Shown here piece after piece: positions 30,120 to 40,586 of a stretch of DNA of 64,000 nucleotides; the stretch's first letter is position 1, and the number at the start of each line of letters is the position of its first letter. Source of the stretch: Paraburkholderia largidicola (lineage in GTDB: Bacteria; Pseudomonadota; Gammaproteobacteria; Burkholderiales; Burkholderiaceae); contig NZ_AP023174.1 in NCBI RefSeq assembly GCF_013426895.1, positions 1,364,001-1,428,000 on the forward strand. The letters are read 5' to 3'. The position numbers were made by a program, and so were the translations under genes. The notes beneath the pieces were generated by a model. The model did not search any database. It was not told the origin of the DNA and saw only the letters and a program-made list of their open reading frames with translations.

Positions 30120-30920
30120 CTACTTGTCCAGCCGCAGCGCCTTGATCCCTTCGGAATCGATGCGCACATAACCGCCGCGGCGCTCGCCGTGGTCGAGATC
30201 CCAATCGGGCAGCACCCAGCGCATGCCGCCTTTCTCATGATGCAGCGCCGGCCTGTGGGTATGGCCGTGAATGATGGTGGCTGTCTTCGTCTTCTTGAAG
30301 AGTGCAGCAATGCCTTCCGACGTCACGTCGTAGCGCGGCGAGACAGGGCGCTGACGTCCCGCTTCGCTCGATCTGCGCATTTTCTCCGCCAGCGCCTTAC
30401 GCCAGCGATACGGCCACACCAGAAACAGCCACTGCGCAAGATGGTTGCGCGCGAAGCCACGAAAGCGCTGATATTTGCGGTCCGACGTGCATTGCGCGTC
30501 GCCATGCGTGAGCGCGATTTTTGTCCCGAACGCGGTGATGACGAACGGATCGGGCAGCCATATCGCGCCCGCCGCTTTCATGAAGCGCTTGCCCAGCAGG
30601 AAGTCGCGGTTGCCGTGCATGATGTAGAGCGCGATGCCTCGCTCCGAGAGCGTGTGCATCAGCGCGGCCATGCGGGCGGGGAAGGGCTCGGCGAGCATGT
30701 CGTCGCCGATCCAGTATTCGAACAGGTCGCCGAGAATGAAAACGGAATCCGCATGCTCGGCCGTCACGCGGATGAAATGCTCGAACGCGGCGACCGTCTG
30801 TGGGATCGCCTCGCTCAGATGCAGGTCAGCGATAAAGAAAAACGGGCGCGCCGCGTGCGGGCGTTTGCCCTCGCCAGGCACGCCCGCAGCGACGCTTCGC
30901 AGCGGCGTCTCTTGCAGCAT
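30120..30920 (-). CDS. lpxH: UDP-2,3-diacylglucosamine hydrolase LpxH
   Basis: LpxH cleaves UDP-2,3-diacylglucosamine to lipid X in lipid A synthesis, at the inner face of the membrane. The 266-residue protein has the calcineurin-like metal set: FIADLHLSEA, LGDLFEYWIGDD, MHGNRDFLLG, THGDAQCT and IHGHTHRPALH. These are the complete LpxH motifs. It is longer than E. coli LpxH (240) by an N-terminal 25 residues; a later start is possible but no better one is seen. It follows ppiB on the same strand by about 65 bases and converges with cysE. Confidence 0.94.
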   Translation of the reverse strand: MLQETPLRSVAAGVPGEGKRPHAARPFFFIADLHLSEAIPQTVAAFEHFIRVTAEHADSVFILGDLFEYWIGDDMLAEPFPARMAALMHTLSERGIALYIMHGNRDFLLGKRFMKAAGAIWLPDPFVITAFGTKIALTHGDAQCTSDRKYQRFRGFARNHLAQWLFLVWPYRWRKALAEKMRRSSEAGRQRPVSPRYDVTSEGIAALFKKTKTATIIHGHTHRPALHHEKGGMRWVLPDWDLDHGERRGGYVRIDSEGIKALRLDK

Positions 30921-30985
30921 GGAAGTGTGCTTCTCTAGTTGCTCAGCGCTTCTTAAAGAATAGGCTGTTCGTTTGAGTAATTCTC

Positions 30986-31480
30986 TTACTCGACGACGAC
31001 GGCCTTTTCGATGATCACGTCGTCGACGGGCACGTCCTGGTGGAAGCCTTTCGAACCCGTCTTCACCTTGCGGATCGCGTCGACCACTTCAAGGCCTTCG
31101 ACGACCTTGCCGAACACTGCGTAGCCCCAGCCTTGCGGCGTCGGCGACGAATGGTTCAGGAAGTCGTTGTCGTTCACGTTGATGAAGAACTGGGCGGTCG
31201 CCGAGTGCGGATCGTTCGTGCGCGCCATCGCGATCGAGCCCTTCACGTTCTTCAGACCGTTGTTCGCTTCGTTGGTGATCGGCGTGCTGGTCGGCTTCTG
31301 CGTCATGCCGGGCTCGAAGCCGCCGCCCTGGATCATGAAGCCGTCGATCACGCGGTGGAACACCGTGTTGTCGTAGTGGCCGGCCTTCACGTAGGCGAGG
31401 AAGTTTTCAACCGACTTCGGCGCCTTCTCGGCGTCCAGTTCCAGCTTGATGACGCCGTGGTTCGTGTGCAGTTCAACCAT
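30986..31480 (-). CDS. ppiB: Cytoplasmic cyclophilin peptidyl-prolyl isomerase B
   Basis: A 164-residue cyclophilin without signal peptide, same length as E. coli PpiB. Active-site elements: [14 protein letters not shown] (catalytic Arg in FHR), [20 protein letters not shown] and [17 protein letters not shown]. It accelerates proline isomerisation in cytoplasmic proteins. ppiA lies upstream on the same strand, separated by 239 bases with no gene; the two are likely ancient duplicates. Confidence 0.95.
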   Translation of the reverse strand: MVELHTNHGVIKLELDAEKAPKSVENFLAYVKAGHYDNTVFHRVIDGFMIQGGGFEPGMTQKPTSTPITNEANNGLKNVKGSIAMARTNDPHSATAQFFINVNDNDFLNHSSPTPQGWGYAVFGKVVEGLEVVDAIRKVKTGSKGFHQDVPVDDVIIEKAVVVE

Positions 31481-31719
31481 GATGATTTCCTTTGGGTCTA
31501 GGTGAGTGGAGGGCGTGGTGCATCGCCGTCTGAGCGGCCATTGGCCTGCGCCCGTGGCATGGTTAGTTCCGGTGCCGCGCTGGCGCCGTGCATCGAGTTG
31601 CCGGCGGCTCGCGCGTCACCCTGTTTGCAAATGCGTCGTCTGCCCGTGTGTTATCGAGCACCTACTCGCGGCCTGCGCGGCCGCTTCATTGCCAATCTTT
31701 GTGCGGCTTGTTTGCCAAC

Positions 31720-32301
31720 TTACTTGCCGACAATTGTCGCCGACTGGAGCACGATCTGCTTTTGCGGCACATCGCTCATCGGACCGCGCGACGTGGTCGG
31801 CGTGCCCTCGATCTTCTTCACGACGTCCATGCCCGCCGTCACCTTGCCGAACACGGCGTAGCCGTTGCCGTCCGGATTCGGATAGTCGAGGCCGGCATTG
31901 TCGACCGTGTTGATGAAGAACTGCGCGGTGGCCGAGTTCGGGTCGCTCGTGCGCGCCATCGCGATCGTGCCCGTCATGTTCTTCAGGCCGTTGCGGCTTT
32001 CGAGCGGAATCGGCGCGCGGGTCGGTTTCTCAGCGTAGCTCGTCGTGTAGCCGCCGCCCTGGACCATGAAGCCGGGAATCACGCGATGGAAAATCGTCCC
32101 GTTATATTGACCGGATTTCACGTAGTCGAGGAAATTGGCCACCGTCTTCGGCGCTTTCTCAGGATACAACTCGACGCGGATATCGCCTTCCGACGTCTTC
32201 AAGAGAACGGACGGATGCGCAGCCTGTGATCCGTTTTGCGCAAAAGCCGGTGCGTTCGCGATCAGGGCGGCGCTGCCGAGCGCCAACATCAACCATTTCA
32301 T
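31720..32301 (-). CDS. ppiA: Periplasmic cyclophilin peptidyl-prolyl isomerase A
   Basis: A 193-residue cyclophilin with an N-terminal signal peptide (MKWLMLALGSAALIANAPAF, cleavage after AFA), so it acts in the periplasm. Active-site motifs IFHRVIPGFMVQGG and [20 protein letters not shown] are intact. The protein is very similar in plan to the cytoplasmic cyclophilin next to it. TPR protein gene upstream, ppiB downstream, all on the minus strand. Confidence 0.95.
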   Translation of the reverse strand: MKWLMLALGSAALIANAPAFAQNGSQAAHPSVLLKTSEGDIRVELYPEKAPKTVANFLDYVKSGQYNGTIFHRVIPGFMVQGGGYTTSYAEKPTRAPIPLESRNGLKNMTGTIAMARTSDPNSATAQFFINTVDNAGLDYPNPDGNGYAVFGKVTAGMDVVKKIEGTPTTSRGPMSDVPQKQIVLQSATIVGK

Positions 32302-32383
32302 GTAAATCCTCGGGGTGAAAACAGGGTGAACTCAGATGAAAAACGTCGGCAAGCGCGCGGCCCGAAAGCAGGCGCGCGAGCGC

Positions 32384-33193
32384 TCACTGCGATGGTGCAA
32401 CGTACGGCGGCGTCGCGAGCGAACCGTTCGGGCCGCCGAACGTGAAGCCCGGCGTGCTGGTAATGCCCTGCATGGCGCGATTCGTGGAGTCGGTATCAGC
32501 TGGCTGGCTGGTCTTCTTCACGGGCGTCTTGCGCGGCGTCACGATTTTCTCGATGTCGGCGATGCGCTGGGTGGTCGTGCCGTTGCCCGCGCCCAGACTT
32601 TGTGCGCGGCGATAGGCCTGATCCGCCATGCGCAGATACAGGTCGCCGAGATTCTCGTACGCGAGGCCGTAGCCAGGGCTCGCCTTGACGGCTGTTTCCA
32701 GCGCGGCGCGCGCTTCCGTGTAACGGCCCTGCTTCGCGTAGAGCGCGGCGAGGTTGTTGTACGGTTCGGGCAGTTCGGGAAAGGTCTCGGTGAGTTCGGT
32801 GAACGCGGCGATCGCTTCGTCGTCGCGGTTCAGGCGTGCGAGCACGGTGGCGCGCTTGAATTTGGCCTGCGCGTCGCGTGGATTCGCGGCGATGCGTGCA
32901 TCGAGTTGCGTGAGCGCGGCCGTCCAGTTCTTCTCCTGGATCGACGCGTCGGCATCGGGCGTCGCGTCACGCACGGCCGGACCGTGCGCGATGGTCGGCG
33001 TTTTCTGCGCGAAGGCGGGCGTGGCAGGCAGGACCATGAGGGCGAGCCCGCAGCAGGTCGCGCCCGCTGCCGTGCTCAAGGCCGCGAGCAAACCTGGACG
33101 GGACGACGCGCCGGAAATCGGGCGAAGCGTCGAGCGGAGCGCCGTCGCGAAGAGGGTCGTGGCGCCTCGCGCGCGGCCGCTGGAGTGTTTCAT
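32384..33193 (-). CDS. Exported TPR-repeat protein
   Basis: A 269-residue protein with a long basic N-terminus, a hydrophobic signal segment ending PATPAFAQ (about residues 40-62), and TPR-type helical repeats (QLDARIAANPRDAQAKFKRA, AALYAKQGRYTEARAALETA, AYENLGDLYLRMADQAYR). The C-terminus (PPYVAPSQ) is low complexity. TPR domains mediate protein contacts; the partner is unknown. The start is ATG 33193; a start 11 codons earlier is possible. It precedes ppiA on the same strand, suggesting a periplasmic quality-control context only by position. Confidence 0.83.
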   Translation of the reverse strand: MKHSSGRARGATTLFATALRSTLRPISGASSRPGLLAALSTAAGATCCGLALMVLPATPAFAQKTPTIAHGPAVRDATPDADASIQEKNWTAALTQLDARIAANPRDAQAKFKRATVLARLNRDDEAIAAFTELTETFPELPEPYNNLAALYAKQGRYTEARAALETAVKASPGYGLAYENLGDLYLRMADQAYRRAQSLGAGNGTTTQRIADIEKIVTPRKTPVKKTSQPADTDSTNRAMQGITSTPGFTFGGPNGSLATPPYVAPSQ

Positions 33194-33441
33194 AGGCTCA
33201 GGTCTGGATGTTATACTCCGACCCATTCTAACAAAAGGTCTGCGCGTTCCGTCGAACCACAGACTGTCTTTTCGCCACTCGTGGTCGTCTCCGCCTTGAC
33301 GTCAGCCTGATCCCGCGCCGTTGCGCGACATGCTGTCAGTCATGCCGCAGTGCCCGTGTTCGTGCATGCAGTTGCATGCTTTCTTCGGGCGCGGTATGAA
33401 CGAAGACCAAGCGGATTTCTTTCGGCCCACGCATCGTCTCT

Positions 33442-34839
33442 ATGGAATCTCTGCGCATCTACAACACGCTCGCGCGTGACAAGCAAAATTTCGTGCCGCT
33501 TCATGAAGGCGAAGTGCGTATGTATGTCTGCGGGATGACGGTGTACGACTACTGCCACGTGGGCCATGCGCGGGTGATGGTCGTATTCGACATCGTGCAG
33601 CGCTGGCTGCGCACGCTCGGCTACAAGGTCACCTACGTGCGCAACATCACCGACATCGAGGACAAGATCATTCGCCGCGCAGTCGAGAACGGCGAGTCGA
33701 TCCGCGCGCTGACGGACCGTTTCATCGCGGCGCTGCACGAGGATGCGGACGCGCTCGGTATCGAGCGGCCCGACCTCGAGCCGCGCGCGACGGACTACAT
33801 TCCGCAGATGCTCGGCATGATCGAGAAGCTCGAGCAGAACGGCTACGCGTATCAGGCCGCCGACGGCGACGTGAACTACGCGGTGCGCAAGTTCGCGAAC
33901 TATGGCGCGCTCTCGGGCAAGTCGCTCGAAGACCTGCGCGCGGGCGAGCGCGTGGCCGCCAACGACGCGAAGCAGGACCCACTCGACTTCGTGCTGTGGA
34001 AGCAGTCGAAGCCCGACGAGCCCGCCGACACCGGCTGGGATTCGAAGTACGGGCGCGGCCGTCCCGGCTGGCACATCGAGTGCTCGGCGATGGGCTGCAC
34101 GCTGCTCGGCGAGCATTTCGACATTCATGGCGGCGGCCAGGATCTGCAGTTTCCGCACCACGAAAACGAAATCGCACAAAGTGAAGGCGCTACGCGCCAA
34201 ACCTTCGTCAATTACTGGATGCACAACGGCTACGTGCAGATCGACAATGAGAAGATGTCGAAGTCGCTCGGCAACTTCTTCACGATCCGCGAGGTGCTCG
34301 CGAAGTACGATGCCGAAGTCGTGCGGTTCTTCATTGCGCGCGCGCATTACCGTTCGCCGCTGAACTACAGCGACACGCATCTCGACGACGCGCGCAGCGC
34401 ACTGGCACGTCTGTACACGGCACTGAAGGACACGCCGCCGGAAGCGGGCGAGATCGACTGGAACGAAGCGCATGCACAGCGTTTTCGCGCGGCGATGAAC
34501 GACGACTTCAATACGCCTGTCGCCGTGTCGGTGCTGTTCGAACTCGCGAGCGAAGTGAATCGCACGCGCGATGCGGCGCTGGCGCGTCAGTTGCAAGGTC
34601 TCGCGCTGGTGCTCGGATTGCTCCGGCGCGAACCGCGCGCCTATCTGCAGCAGGCGGCGGGCAGCGAAAGCGAGGGTGCACTCGACGTACCAGCGATCGA
34701 AGCGAAGATCGCCGCGCGCGTCGCTGCGAAGCAGGCAAAGGACTACGCCGAGGCAGACCGGATCCGCAAGGAATTGCTGGACGCCGGTGTTGCGCTCGAA
34801 GACAAACCGGGCGGGTTGACCGAGTGGCGTCGCGTTTGA
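33442..34839 (+). CDS. cysS: Cysteinyl-tRNA synthetase
   Basis: Class I aminoacyl-tRNA synthetase charging tRNA-Cys. The 465-residue product shows the zinc/HIGH region [15 protein letters not shown], zinc ligands in HIECSAMGC and HHENEIAQ, and the KMSKS loop [11 protein letters not shown]. The C-terminal anticodon-binding helices are present (length near E. coli 461). Start [15 protein letters not shown] is the ATG at 33442. It is followed after 47 bases by an AlkA-type gene on the same strand. Confidence 0.97.
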   Translation: MESLRIYNTLARDKQNFVPLHEGEVRMYVCGMTVYDYCHVGHARVMVVFDIVQRWLRTLGYKVTYVRNITDIEDKIIRRAVENGESIRALTDRFIAALHEDADALGIERPDLEPRATDYIPQMLGMIEKLEQNGYAYQAADGDVNYAVRKFANYGALSGKSLEDLRAGERVAANDAKQDPLDFVLWKQSKPDEPADTGWDSKYGRGRPGWHIECSAMGCTLLGEHFDIHGGGQDLQFPHHENEIAQSEGATRQTFVNYWMHNGYVQIDNEKMSKSLGNFFTIREVLAKYDAEVVRFFIARAHYRSPLNYSDTHLDDARSALARLYTALKDTPPEAGEIDWNEAHAQRFRAAMNDDFNTPVAVSVLFELASEVNRTRDAALARQLQGLALVLGLLRREPRAYLQQAAGSESEGALDVPAIEAKIAARVAAKQAKDYAEADRIRKELLDAGVALEDKPGGLTEWRRV

Positions 34840-34886
34840 GCGCACCTCGCACTTCCCACTGATCGACTCGCCAGGCAGGAGGCAGG

Positions 34887-35936
34887 ATGGCAACGGCCAC
34901 GAAGACGCCGGCTAAACGGGCCACGTCTCAATCAAACGCGGCAGCTAAGGTAAAGGCAGTACGGGCGCGAAGCGGCGCAGCGAAGGTGGCGGTGAAATCG
35001 GCGTCGGCGAAAGGCGTCAAGGCGGCCCTGCACGGTCCGCGCAAAACGGCAGGCTCGCATGGCGCACACGCCAAGCAGGTGCCGTCGCGACACCTGCCCA
35101 ATGGTGCGGACTTGCCCGAAGCAACCGCTGTGAAGCCGTCGCGCGCGCGGGCCGCGCACGCGAAGGGCAACGGTTCGCTGCCCGCGGAACTCGCGGGCGA
35201 TGGGCAGGAACTCGCCTACGAAAGCCATGAAGCCGAAACGGTGCGCAAGCCGCGCGCCGCTGTCTCGTCGGCGGAAAGCGAGCAGATTGTGCAAGGCGAC
35301 CCGCAGTCGTCCGTCGTCACGCGTCCGGCGTATTGGGACAAAGCTTGTGCCGATCTCGTCAAGCGCGACCGCATTCTGAAGAAGCTGATTCCGAAGTTCG
35401 GCCCCGTGCATCTGTCGAGCCGTGCCGATCCGTTCGTTACGCTCGCGCGCTCGGTGGTCGGCCAGCAGATTTCCGTCGCGTCCGCGCAGTCCATGTGGCA
35501 GCGCATCGTCGCTGCCTGTCCGAAGCTCGTGCCGCAACAGATCATCAAGCTCGGGCAGGAGAGTCTGATGAACTGCGGCGTCTCGAAGCGCAAGGCCGAG
35601 TACATTCTCGATCTCGCGCATCACTTCGTCTCGGGTGCATTGCACGTCGGCAAGTGGACGTCGATGGAAGACGAGGATGTGATCGCCGAGCTGACGCAGA
35701 TTCGCGGCATCAGTCGCTGGACGGCTGAGATGTTCCTGATTTTCGATCTGTCGCGTCCGGACGTGCTGCCGCTCGACGATCCGAATCTGATTCACGCGAT
35801 CAGCCAGAACTATTTCAGCGGTGAGCCGGTGACGCGCAGCGAAGCGCGTGAAGTCGCTGCAAACTGGGAGCCGTGGCGCACCGTCGCGACGTGGTACATG
35901 TGGCGCAGCCTCGATCCGGCGCCGGCCGGCAGCTGA
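34887..35936 (+). CDS. DNA-3-methyladenine glycosylase II with basic N-terminal tail
   Basis: A 349-residue base-excision repair protein. The HhH-GPD domain occupies about residues 145-345: DPFVTLARSVVGQQISVASA, the helix-hairpin-helix LTQIRGISRWTAEMFL, and the catalytic aspartate in VLPLDDPN (Asp297/298), as in AlkA. It removes alkylated bases. The first 140 residues are Ala/Lys/Arg/Ser-rich, histone H1-like, and not part of the known fold; they may add DNA affinity. A GCAGGAGGC ribosome binding site is just before the ATG. It lies between cysS and accA. Confidence 0.9.
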   Translation: MATATKTPAKRATSQSNAAAKVKAVRARSGAAKVAVKSASAKGVKAALHGPRKTAGSHGAHAKQVPSRHLPNGADLPEATAVKPSRARAAHAKGNGSLPAELAGDGQELAYESHEAETVRKPRAAVSSAESEQIVQGDPQSSVVTRPAYWDKACADLVKRDRILKKLIPKFGPVHLSSRADPFVTLARSVVGQQISVASAQSMWQRIVAACPKLVPQQIIKLGQESLMNCGVSKRKAEYILDLAHHFVSGALHVGKWTSMEDEDVIAELTQIRGISRWTAEMFLIFDLSRPDVLPLDDPNLIHAISQNYFSGEPVTRSEAREVAANWEPWRTVATWYMWRSLDPAPAGS

Positions 35937-35959
35937 ATCAGGCACTGAAGCAGAAGGCA

Positions 35960-36014
35960 AAAACCGTCGGAGTCTATTGATTTGTTAAAATCGATAGATT
36001 CGAGACGGTTTTGA
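35960..36014 (+). terminator. Two-part hairpin between the glycosylase gene and accA
   Basis: AAAACCGTC (35960-35968) pairs with GACGGTTTT (36004-36012), and an inner CTATTGATTT (35974-35983) pairs with AAATCGATAG (35988-35997, one G-U). It likely terminates the upstream transcript. It overlaps a TTGACA at 36011-36016, part of a possible accA promoter whose TAGAAT (36031-36036) is at a short 14-base spacing. Confidence 0.65.
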
Positions 36015-36070
36015 CATGGGCGCGCGCGGTTAGAATACGCGCTGCCGGTAAGTCGAAGGATTAAAAACCA

Positions 36071-37042
<972 letters not shown>

Positions 37043-37094
37043 GCCTCGCGTTCTCGTCCGAAGGCGCCTCGCGTACGATAAGCGCCGCCACAAC

Positions 37095-38513
37095 GTGACT
37101 CTCTCCGCTGACACTCCCGCCGACCGCCTCGTTCTCGATGCGGTCGGCGTTGCGTTTGGGGCCTTGCCCGACGATGCGCGTATCGCGATCGCGTTCAGCG
37201 GCGGCGTCGATTCGACGGCGCTGCTCGACGCGGCGGTGCGTGTCGGCGGTGCGTCACGCTGCATCGCATTTCATGTTCATCACGGTCTGAGCGCCAATGC
37301 CGACGAATGGCTCGCGCATTGCGGCGCGTTTGCGCGCGAACGGGGTGTCGAGTTTGCGTCGCTGCATGTGGATGTGTCTCGTGCGGGCGGTCTGAGCATC
37401 GAAGCCACGGCGCGCGACGCGCGTTATCGCGCGCTCGATGCGCTTTGCGCGCAGCATCGCGTGCGCACGCTGTGGCTCGCGCAGCACGCCGACGACCAGG
37501 CGGAGACCGTGCTGCTGCAACTATTGCGTGGAGCAGGGCTGGCGGGCCTGGCAGCGATGGCGCCGGAATATCTGCCGTCCGGTGCGTCGGTTGCGCGGGT
37601 GCGTCCGCTGCTGCATCTGCTGCGCGCGCAACTGGAGCAATACGCACACGCACGCGATCTGCGCTGGATCGACGATGAGTCGAACAACGACACCCGTTAC
37701 GCGCGCAACGCGCTACGTCACGATGTGCTGCCGCCGCTCGCCGTGCATTTTCCGGGCTTTCGCGACGCGCTCGCCCGCACGGCCGCACACGCGGCTTCGG
37801 CACAGCGTCTGCTCGACGAGCTTGCGCGCATCGATTTGCAAACGGCGCGCGGCGAAGAAGAGGGCGCGTTGTCGCGCGACGCGCTGCTCGCACTCGACGA
37901 CGATCGCGCGGCGAATCTGCTGCGTTACTGGATGCGCACGCTCGGCTTGACGGCTGCATCGACTGCACGGCTGAAGGATGCACTGCGCCAGTTGCGCGCG
38001 ATCGGCGACGCGCACAGCTTGCGGGTCGATCACGCGGGCCAGGCGTTGCGCAGCTATCGCGGGCAAGTGTATTGGGAAGCAGGCGACAGCGCCGATCCCG
38101 CCGACGAAACGGCGCTCGTCGAACGCGCGGAAAGCGTGCTTGTCTGGCAAGGGCAAAGCGTGTGGCGCTTGCCGCAGTGGCGCGGCACGTTCGTGTTCAG
38201 CGATGCAAGCGCTGATGCGCCGGACGCAATTCCCGCCGATGCGCTCGCTCGCGCGCCGCTCGTCGCGCGCTCGCGCCGTGGCGGCGAACGGATGCGCTGC
38301 GTCGCGAACGGCCCGAGCCGCACGTTGAAGAATCTGTTTCAGGAGCGCGGCGTGCCATCGTGGAAGCGAGATGTACCGCTGCTTTTTGCCGGCGACGCGT
38401 TGCTGTTCGTGCCGCTGATCGGCGTGAACCGCGCCGCGCCCGTCGACCCGGCGCAGCACGGAGGCGCTCGTTATATCCAGATCGCCTGGCGCGAGGATCT
38501 GACGTTGGCGTGA
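37095..38513 (+). CDS. tilS: tRNA(Ile)-lysidine synthase
   Basis: TilS changes the wobble C34 of the AUA-reading tRNA-Ile to lysidine using ATP and lysine. The 472-residue product has the N-type ATP pyrophosphatase P-loop FSGGVDSTAL (about 35-45), AQHADDQAETVLLQLLRGAG, WIDDESNNDTRYARN and C-terminal tRNA-binding domains with GGERMRC and KNLFQERGVPSW. The start is GTG at 37095; no better ATG is upstream. It follows accA by about 50 bases, as in many beta-proteobacteria. Confidence 0.95.
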   Translation: MTLSADTPADRLVLDAVGVAFGALPDDARIAIAFSGGVDSTALLDAAVRVGGASRCIAFHVHHGLSANADEWLAHCGAFARERGVEFASLHVDVSRAGGLSIEATARDARYRALDALCAQHRVRTLWLAQHADDQAETVLLQLLRGAGLAGLAAMAPEYLPSGASVARVRPLLHLLRAQLEQYAHARDLRWIDDESNNDTRYARNALRHDVLPPLAVHFPGFRDALARTAAHAASAQRLLDELARIDLQTARGEEEGALSRDALLALDDDRAANLLRYWMRTLGLTAASTARLKDALRQLRAIGDAHSLRVDHAGQALRSYRGQVYWEAGDSADPADETALVERAESVLVWQGQSVWRLPQWRGTFVFSDASADAPDAIPADALARAPLVARSRRGGERMRCVANGPSRTLKNLFQERGVPSWKRDVPLLFAGDALLFVPLIGVNRAAPVDPAQHGGARYIQIAWREDLTLA

Positions 38514-38978
38514 CGTTCGCGTCCGCGTCCGCGTTCGCGACGGCCGACGCCCGACCGGCCGGACGGCTATTGTCATGCGCGCGCAACAATCGCCGCAAAT
38601 CCTTCTACGACAAGCATTTGCAACGGCTTTTGCCTGGATTGCGGCTTGTCTTTTTATTGCCGATCAGGTAGGGTAACTTGTTTGCCCGACTCGCTTTTTG
38701 TCGTGTTACCTGGCTGTTCTTACGCGAACGTCCGGGGCGCGCTCCAAGCCGTTAGCCACCCCGTTAGCGTCCGTCAGCCCTGTTTACCGGCAGGTTTCGG
38801 CAGGGCCGGAAAAAGCAAACCCGGCAAATCCGCGCGTACCCTACGCACGCTGCATCTGCGCCGCCACACTGCGCCGTCGTTCCCGAACGTTGTGCCCTGT
38901 GCTTTCTTTGTGCGGCCGCTCCAGCGCGCCCGGCGCGCGCCGGTTGGCGTATCAGTTTCCCTTCAGTTCAGAACGACA
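38514..38978 (+). other. Intergenic region before lysC
   Basis: 465 bases without a convincing gene. It must contain the tilS 3' end and the lysC promoter and leader. I found no clear consensus promoter, terminator or recognised riboswitch. An upstream in-frame extension of lysC through this region exists but is not conserved-looking. Confidence 0.4.
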
Positions 38979-40229
38979 ATGGCACTCATCGTACACAAAT
39001 ACGGCGGCACATCGATGGGCTCGGTCGAGCGCATCAAGAACGTCGCGAAGCGCGTCGCGAAATGGCACAAGGCAGGCCACAAGATGGTCGTCGTGCCCTC
39101 GGCGATGTCCGGCGAAACGAACCGCCTGCTGGGTCTCGCGAAAGAGATTTCGCCCCAGCCCAGCCCGCGCGAACTCGACATGATCGCGTCGACGGGCGAA
39201 CAGGTCAGCGTCGGCCTGCTATCCATCGCGCTGCATGACGCAGGCGTCGATGCCGTCAGCTACACCGGCTGGCAAGTGCCCGTCAAAACGGATAGCGCCT
39301 TTACGAAAGCGCGCATCAGCGACATCGACGGCGATCGCGTGCTGCGCGATCTCGACGAAGGCAAGGTCGTCGTCATCACGGGCTTCCAGGGCATCGACCC
39401 CGAAGGCCACATCACGACGCTCGGCCGCGGCGGCTCGGACACGTCGGCGGTCGCGGTGGCCGCGGCGCTGAAAGCGGATGAATGCCTGATCTACACGGAC
39501 GTCGACGGCGTCTACACGACGGACCCGCGCGTGGTCGAAGAAGCACGCCGTCTGGATCGCGTGACGTTCGAGGAAATGCTGGAAATGGCCAGCCTCGGTT
39601 CGAAGGTGCTGCAGATCCGCTCGGTGGAATTCGCCGGCAAATATCAGGTGAAGACGCGTGTGCTGTCCAGCCTGACCGATCCGCTGATGTCGCTCGACGA
39701 AGAAATGAAGTCGGGCACCCTGATTACTTTTGAAGAAGACGAAACCATGGAAAAAGCAGTCATCTCGGGAATCGCGTTTCAGCGTGACGAAGCCCGTATC
39801 GCCGTGATGGGTGTGCCCGACAAGCCGGGCATCGCATATCAGATCCTCGGCCCGGTTGCCGATGCGAATATCGATGTCGACATGATCATCCAGAACCAGA
39901 GCGTCGAAGGCAAAACGGCGTTCACGTTCACGGTCGGTCGCGGCGACTATCAACGCGCCATGGACATCCTCACGAACCAGGTGAAGGGTCACGTGAACGC
40001 GGAGCAGGTGCTGGGCGATCCGAAGGTGTCGAAGGTGTCGGTGGTCGGTGTCGGCATGCGTTCGCACGTGGGTATCGCGAGCAAGATGTTCCGCACGCTG
40101 TCGGAAGAGGGCATCAACATCCAGATGATCTCCACGTCGGAAATCAAGATCTCGGTGTTGATCGACGAGAAGTACATGGAGCTCGCCGTGCGCGCGCTGC
40201 ATAAGGCATTCGAACTCGATCAGGCGTGA
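38979..40229 (+). CDS. lysC: Aspartate kinase
   Basis: Phosphorylates aspartate, entering synthesis of Lys, Thr, Met and diaminopimelate. The 416-residue, single-function form has the kinase signature VHKYGGTSMGS at the N-terminus, LGRGGSDTSAVAVA and the TDVDGVYTTDP site, then two C-terminal ACT domains (RIAVMGVPDKPGIAYQIL and VGVGMRSHVGIASKMF) for feedback inhibition. The true start is ATG 38979; the open frame reaches back to 38646. A TTGACC/TATTAT promoter and tRNA-Ser follow downstream. Confidence 0.96.
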   Translation: MALIVHKYGGTSMGSVERIKNVAKRVAKWHKAGHKMVVVPSAMSGETNRLLGLAKEISPQPSPRELDMIASTGEQVSVGLLSIALHDAGVDAVSYTGWQVPVKTDSAFTKARISDIDGDRVLRDLDEGKVVVITGFQGIDPEGHITTLGRGGSDTSAVAVAAALKADECLIYTDVDGVYTTDPRVVEEARRLDRVTFEEMLEMASLGSKVLQIRSVEFAGKYQVKTRVLSSLTDPLMSLDEEMKSGTLITFEEDETMEKAVISGIAFQRDEARIAVMGVPDKPGIAYQILGPVADANIDVDMIIQNQSVEGKTAFTFTVGRGDYQRAMDILTNQVKGHVNAEQVLGDPKVSKVSVVGVGMRSHVGIASKMFRTLSEEGINIQMISTSEIKISVLIDEKYMELAVRALHKAFELDQA

Positions 40230-40316
40230 TGTCAATCGCGTGCCCGTTTGCTTCGGCAATGGGCATGTGCGTAAAGGTTGTTGGAGATGGTGCGGGCGTC
40301 ATTGCGTCGGGTCTTG

Positions 40317-40341
40317 GGAACGTCATTGAAAATGACGTTCC
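40317..40341. other. Perfect 11-bp hairpin after lysC
   Basis: GGAACGTCATT, loop GAA, AATGACGTTCC. There is no T-run, so it could stabilise the lysC mRNA end or help termination. Confidence 0.4.
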
Positions 40342-40366
40342 TGGCACAAAAAGTGTGAAGTAGAAA

Positions 40367-40395
40367 TTGACCTGAGCCTTTGAACCCGCTATTAT
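40367..40395 (+). promoter_or_regulatory. Sigma-70 promoter of tRNA-Ser
   Basis: TTGACC (40367-40372), 17-base spacer, TATTAT (40390-40395), ending 43 bases before the tRNA. Confidence 0.75.
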
Positions 40396-40438
40396 CTTGG
40401 CTTCGTTGCGCTGCCTCCCTGGCGCAAGCGAAAGTTTG

Positions 40439-40532
40439 GGAGACGTGGCCGAGAGGTCGAAGGCACTCCCCTGCTAAGGGAGCATCTGGGCCAAAACCTG
40501 GATCGAGGGTTCGAATCCCTCCGTCTCCGCCA
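40439..40532 (+). tRNA. tRNA-Ser (anticodon GCT)
   Basis: A type II tRNA with a long variable arm. Acceptor GGAGACG pairs with CGTCTCC; the anticodon loop CTGCTAA in CCCCTGCTAAGGG gives GCT, reading AGC/AGU. T-arm GGTTCGAATCC is canonical and CCA is encoded. It sits alone downstream of lysC. Confidence 0.97.
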
Positions 40533-40545
40533 GAAATGGCGGTGG

Positions 40546-40586
40546 AACCCCGTAGAGCTGCGGCTCTGCGGGGTTTTGTTTTTTGC
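40546..40586 (+). terminator. Rho-independent terminator of tRNA-Ser
   Basis: AACCCCGTAGAGC pairs with GCTCTGCGGGGTT (one G-U) around a TGCG loop, followed by TTTGTTTTTT. Confidence 0.9.

Noticed and set aside
38514..38978. Possible lysine riboswitch before lysC
   Set aside because: The leader is long, but I see no lysine-riboswitch landmarks, and such switches are not typical of beta-proteobacteria.
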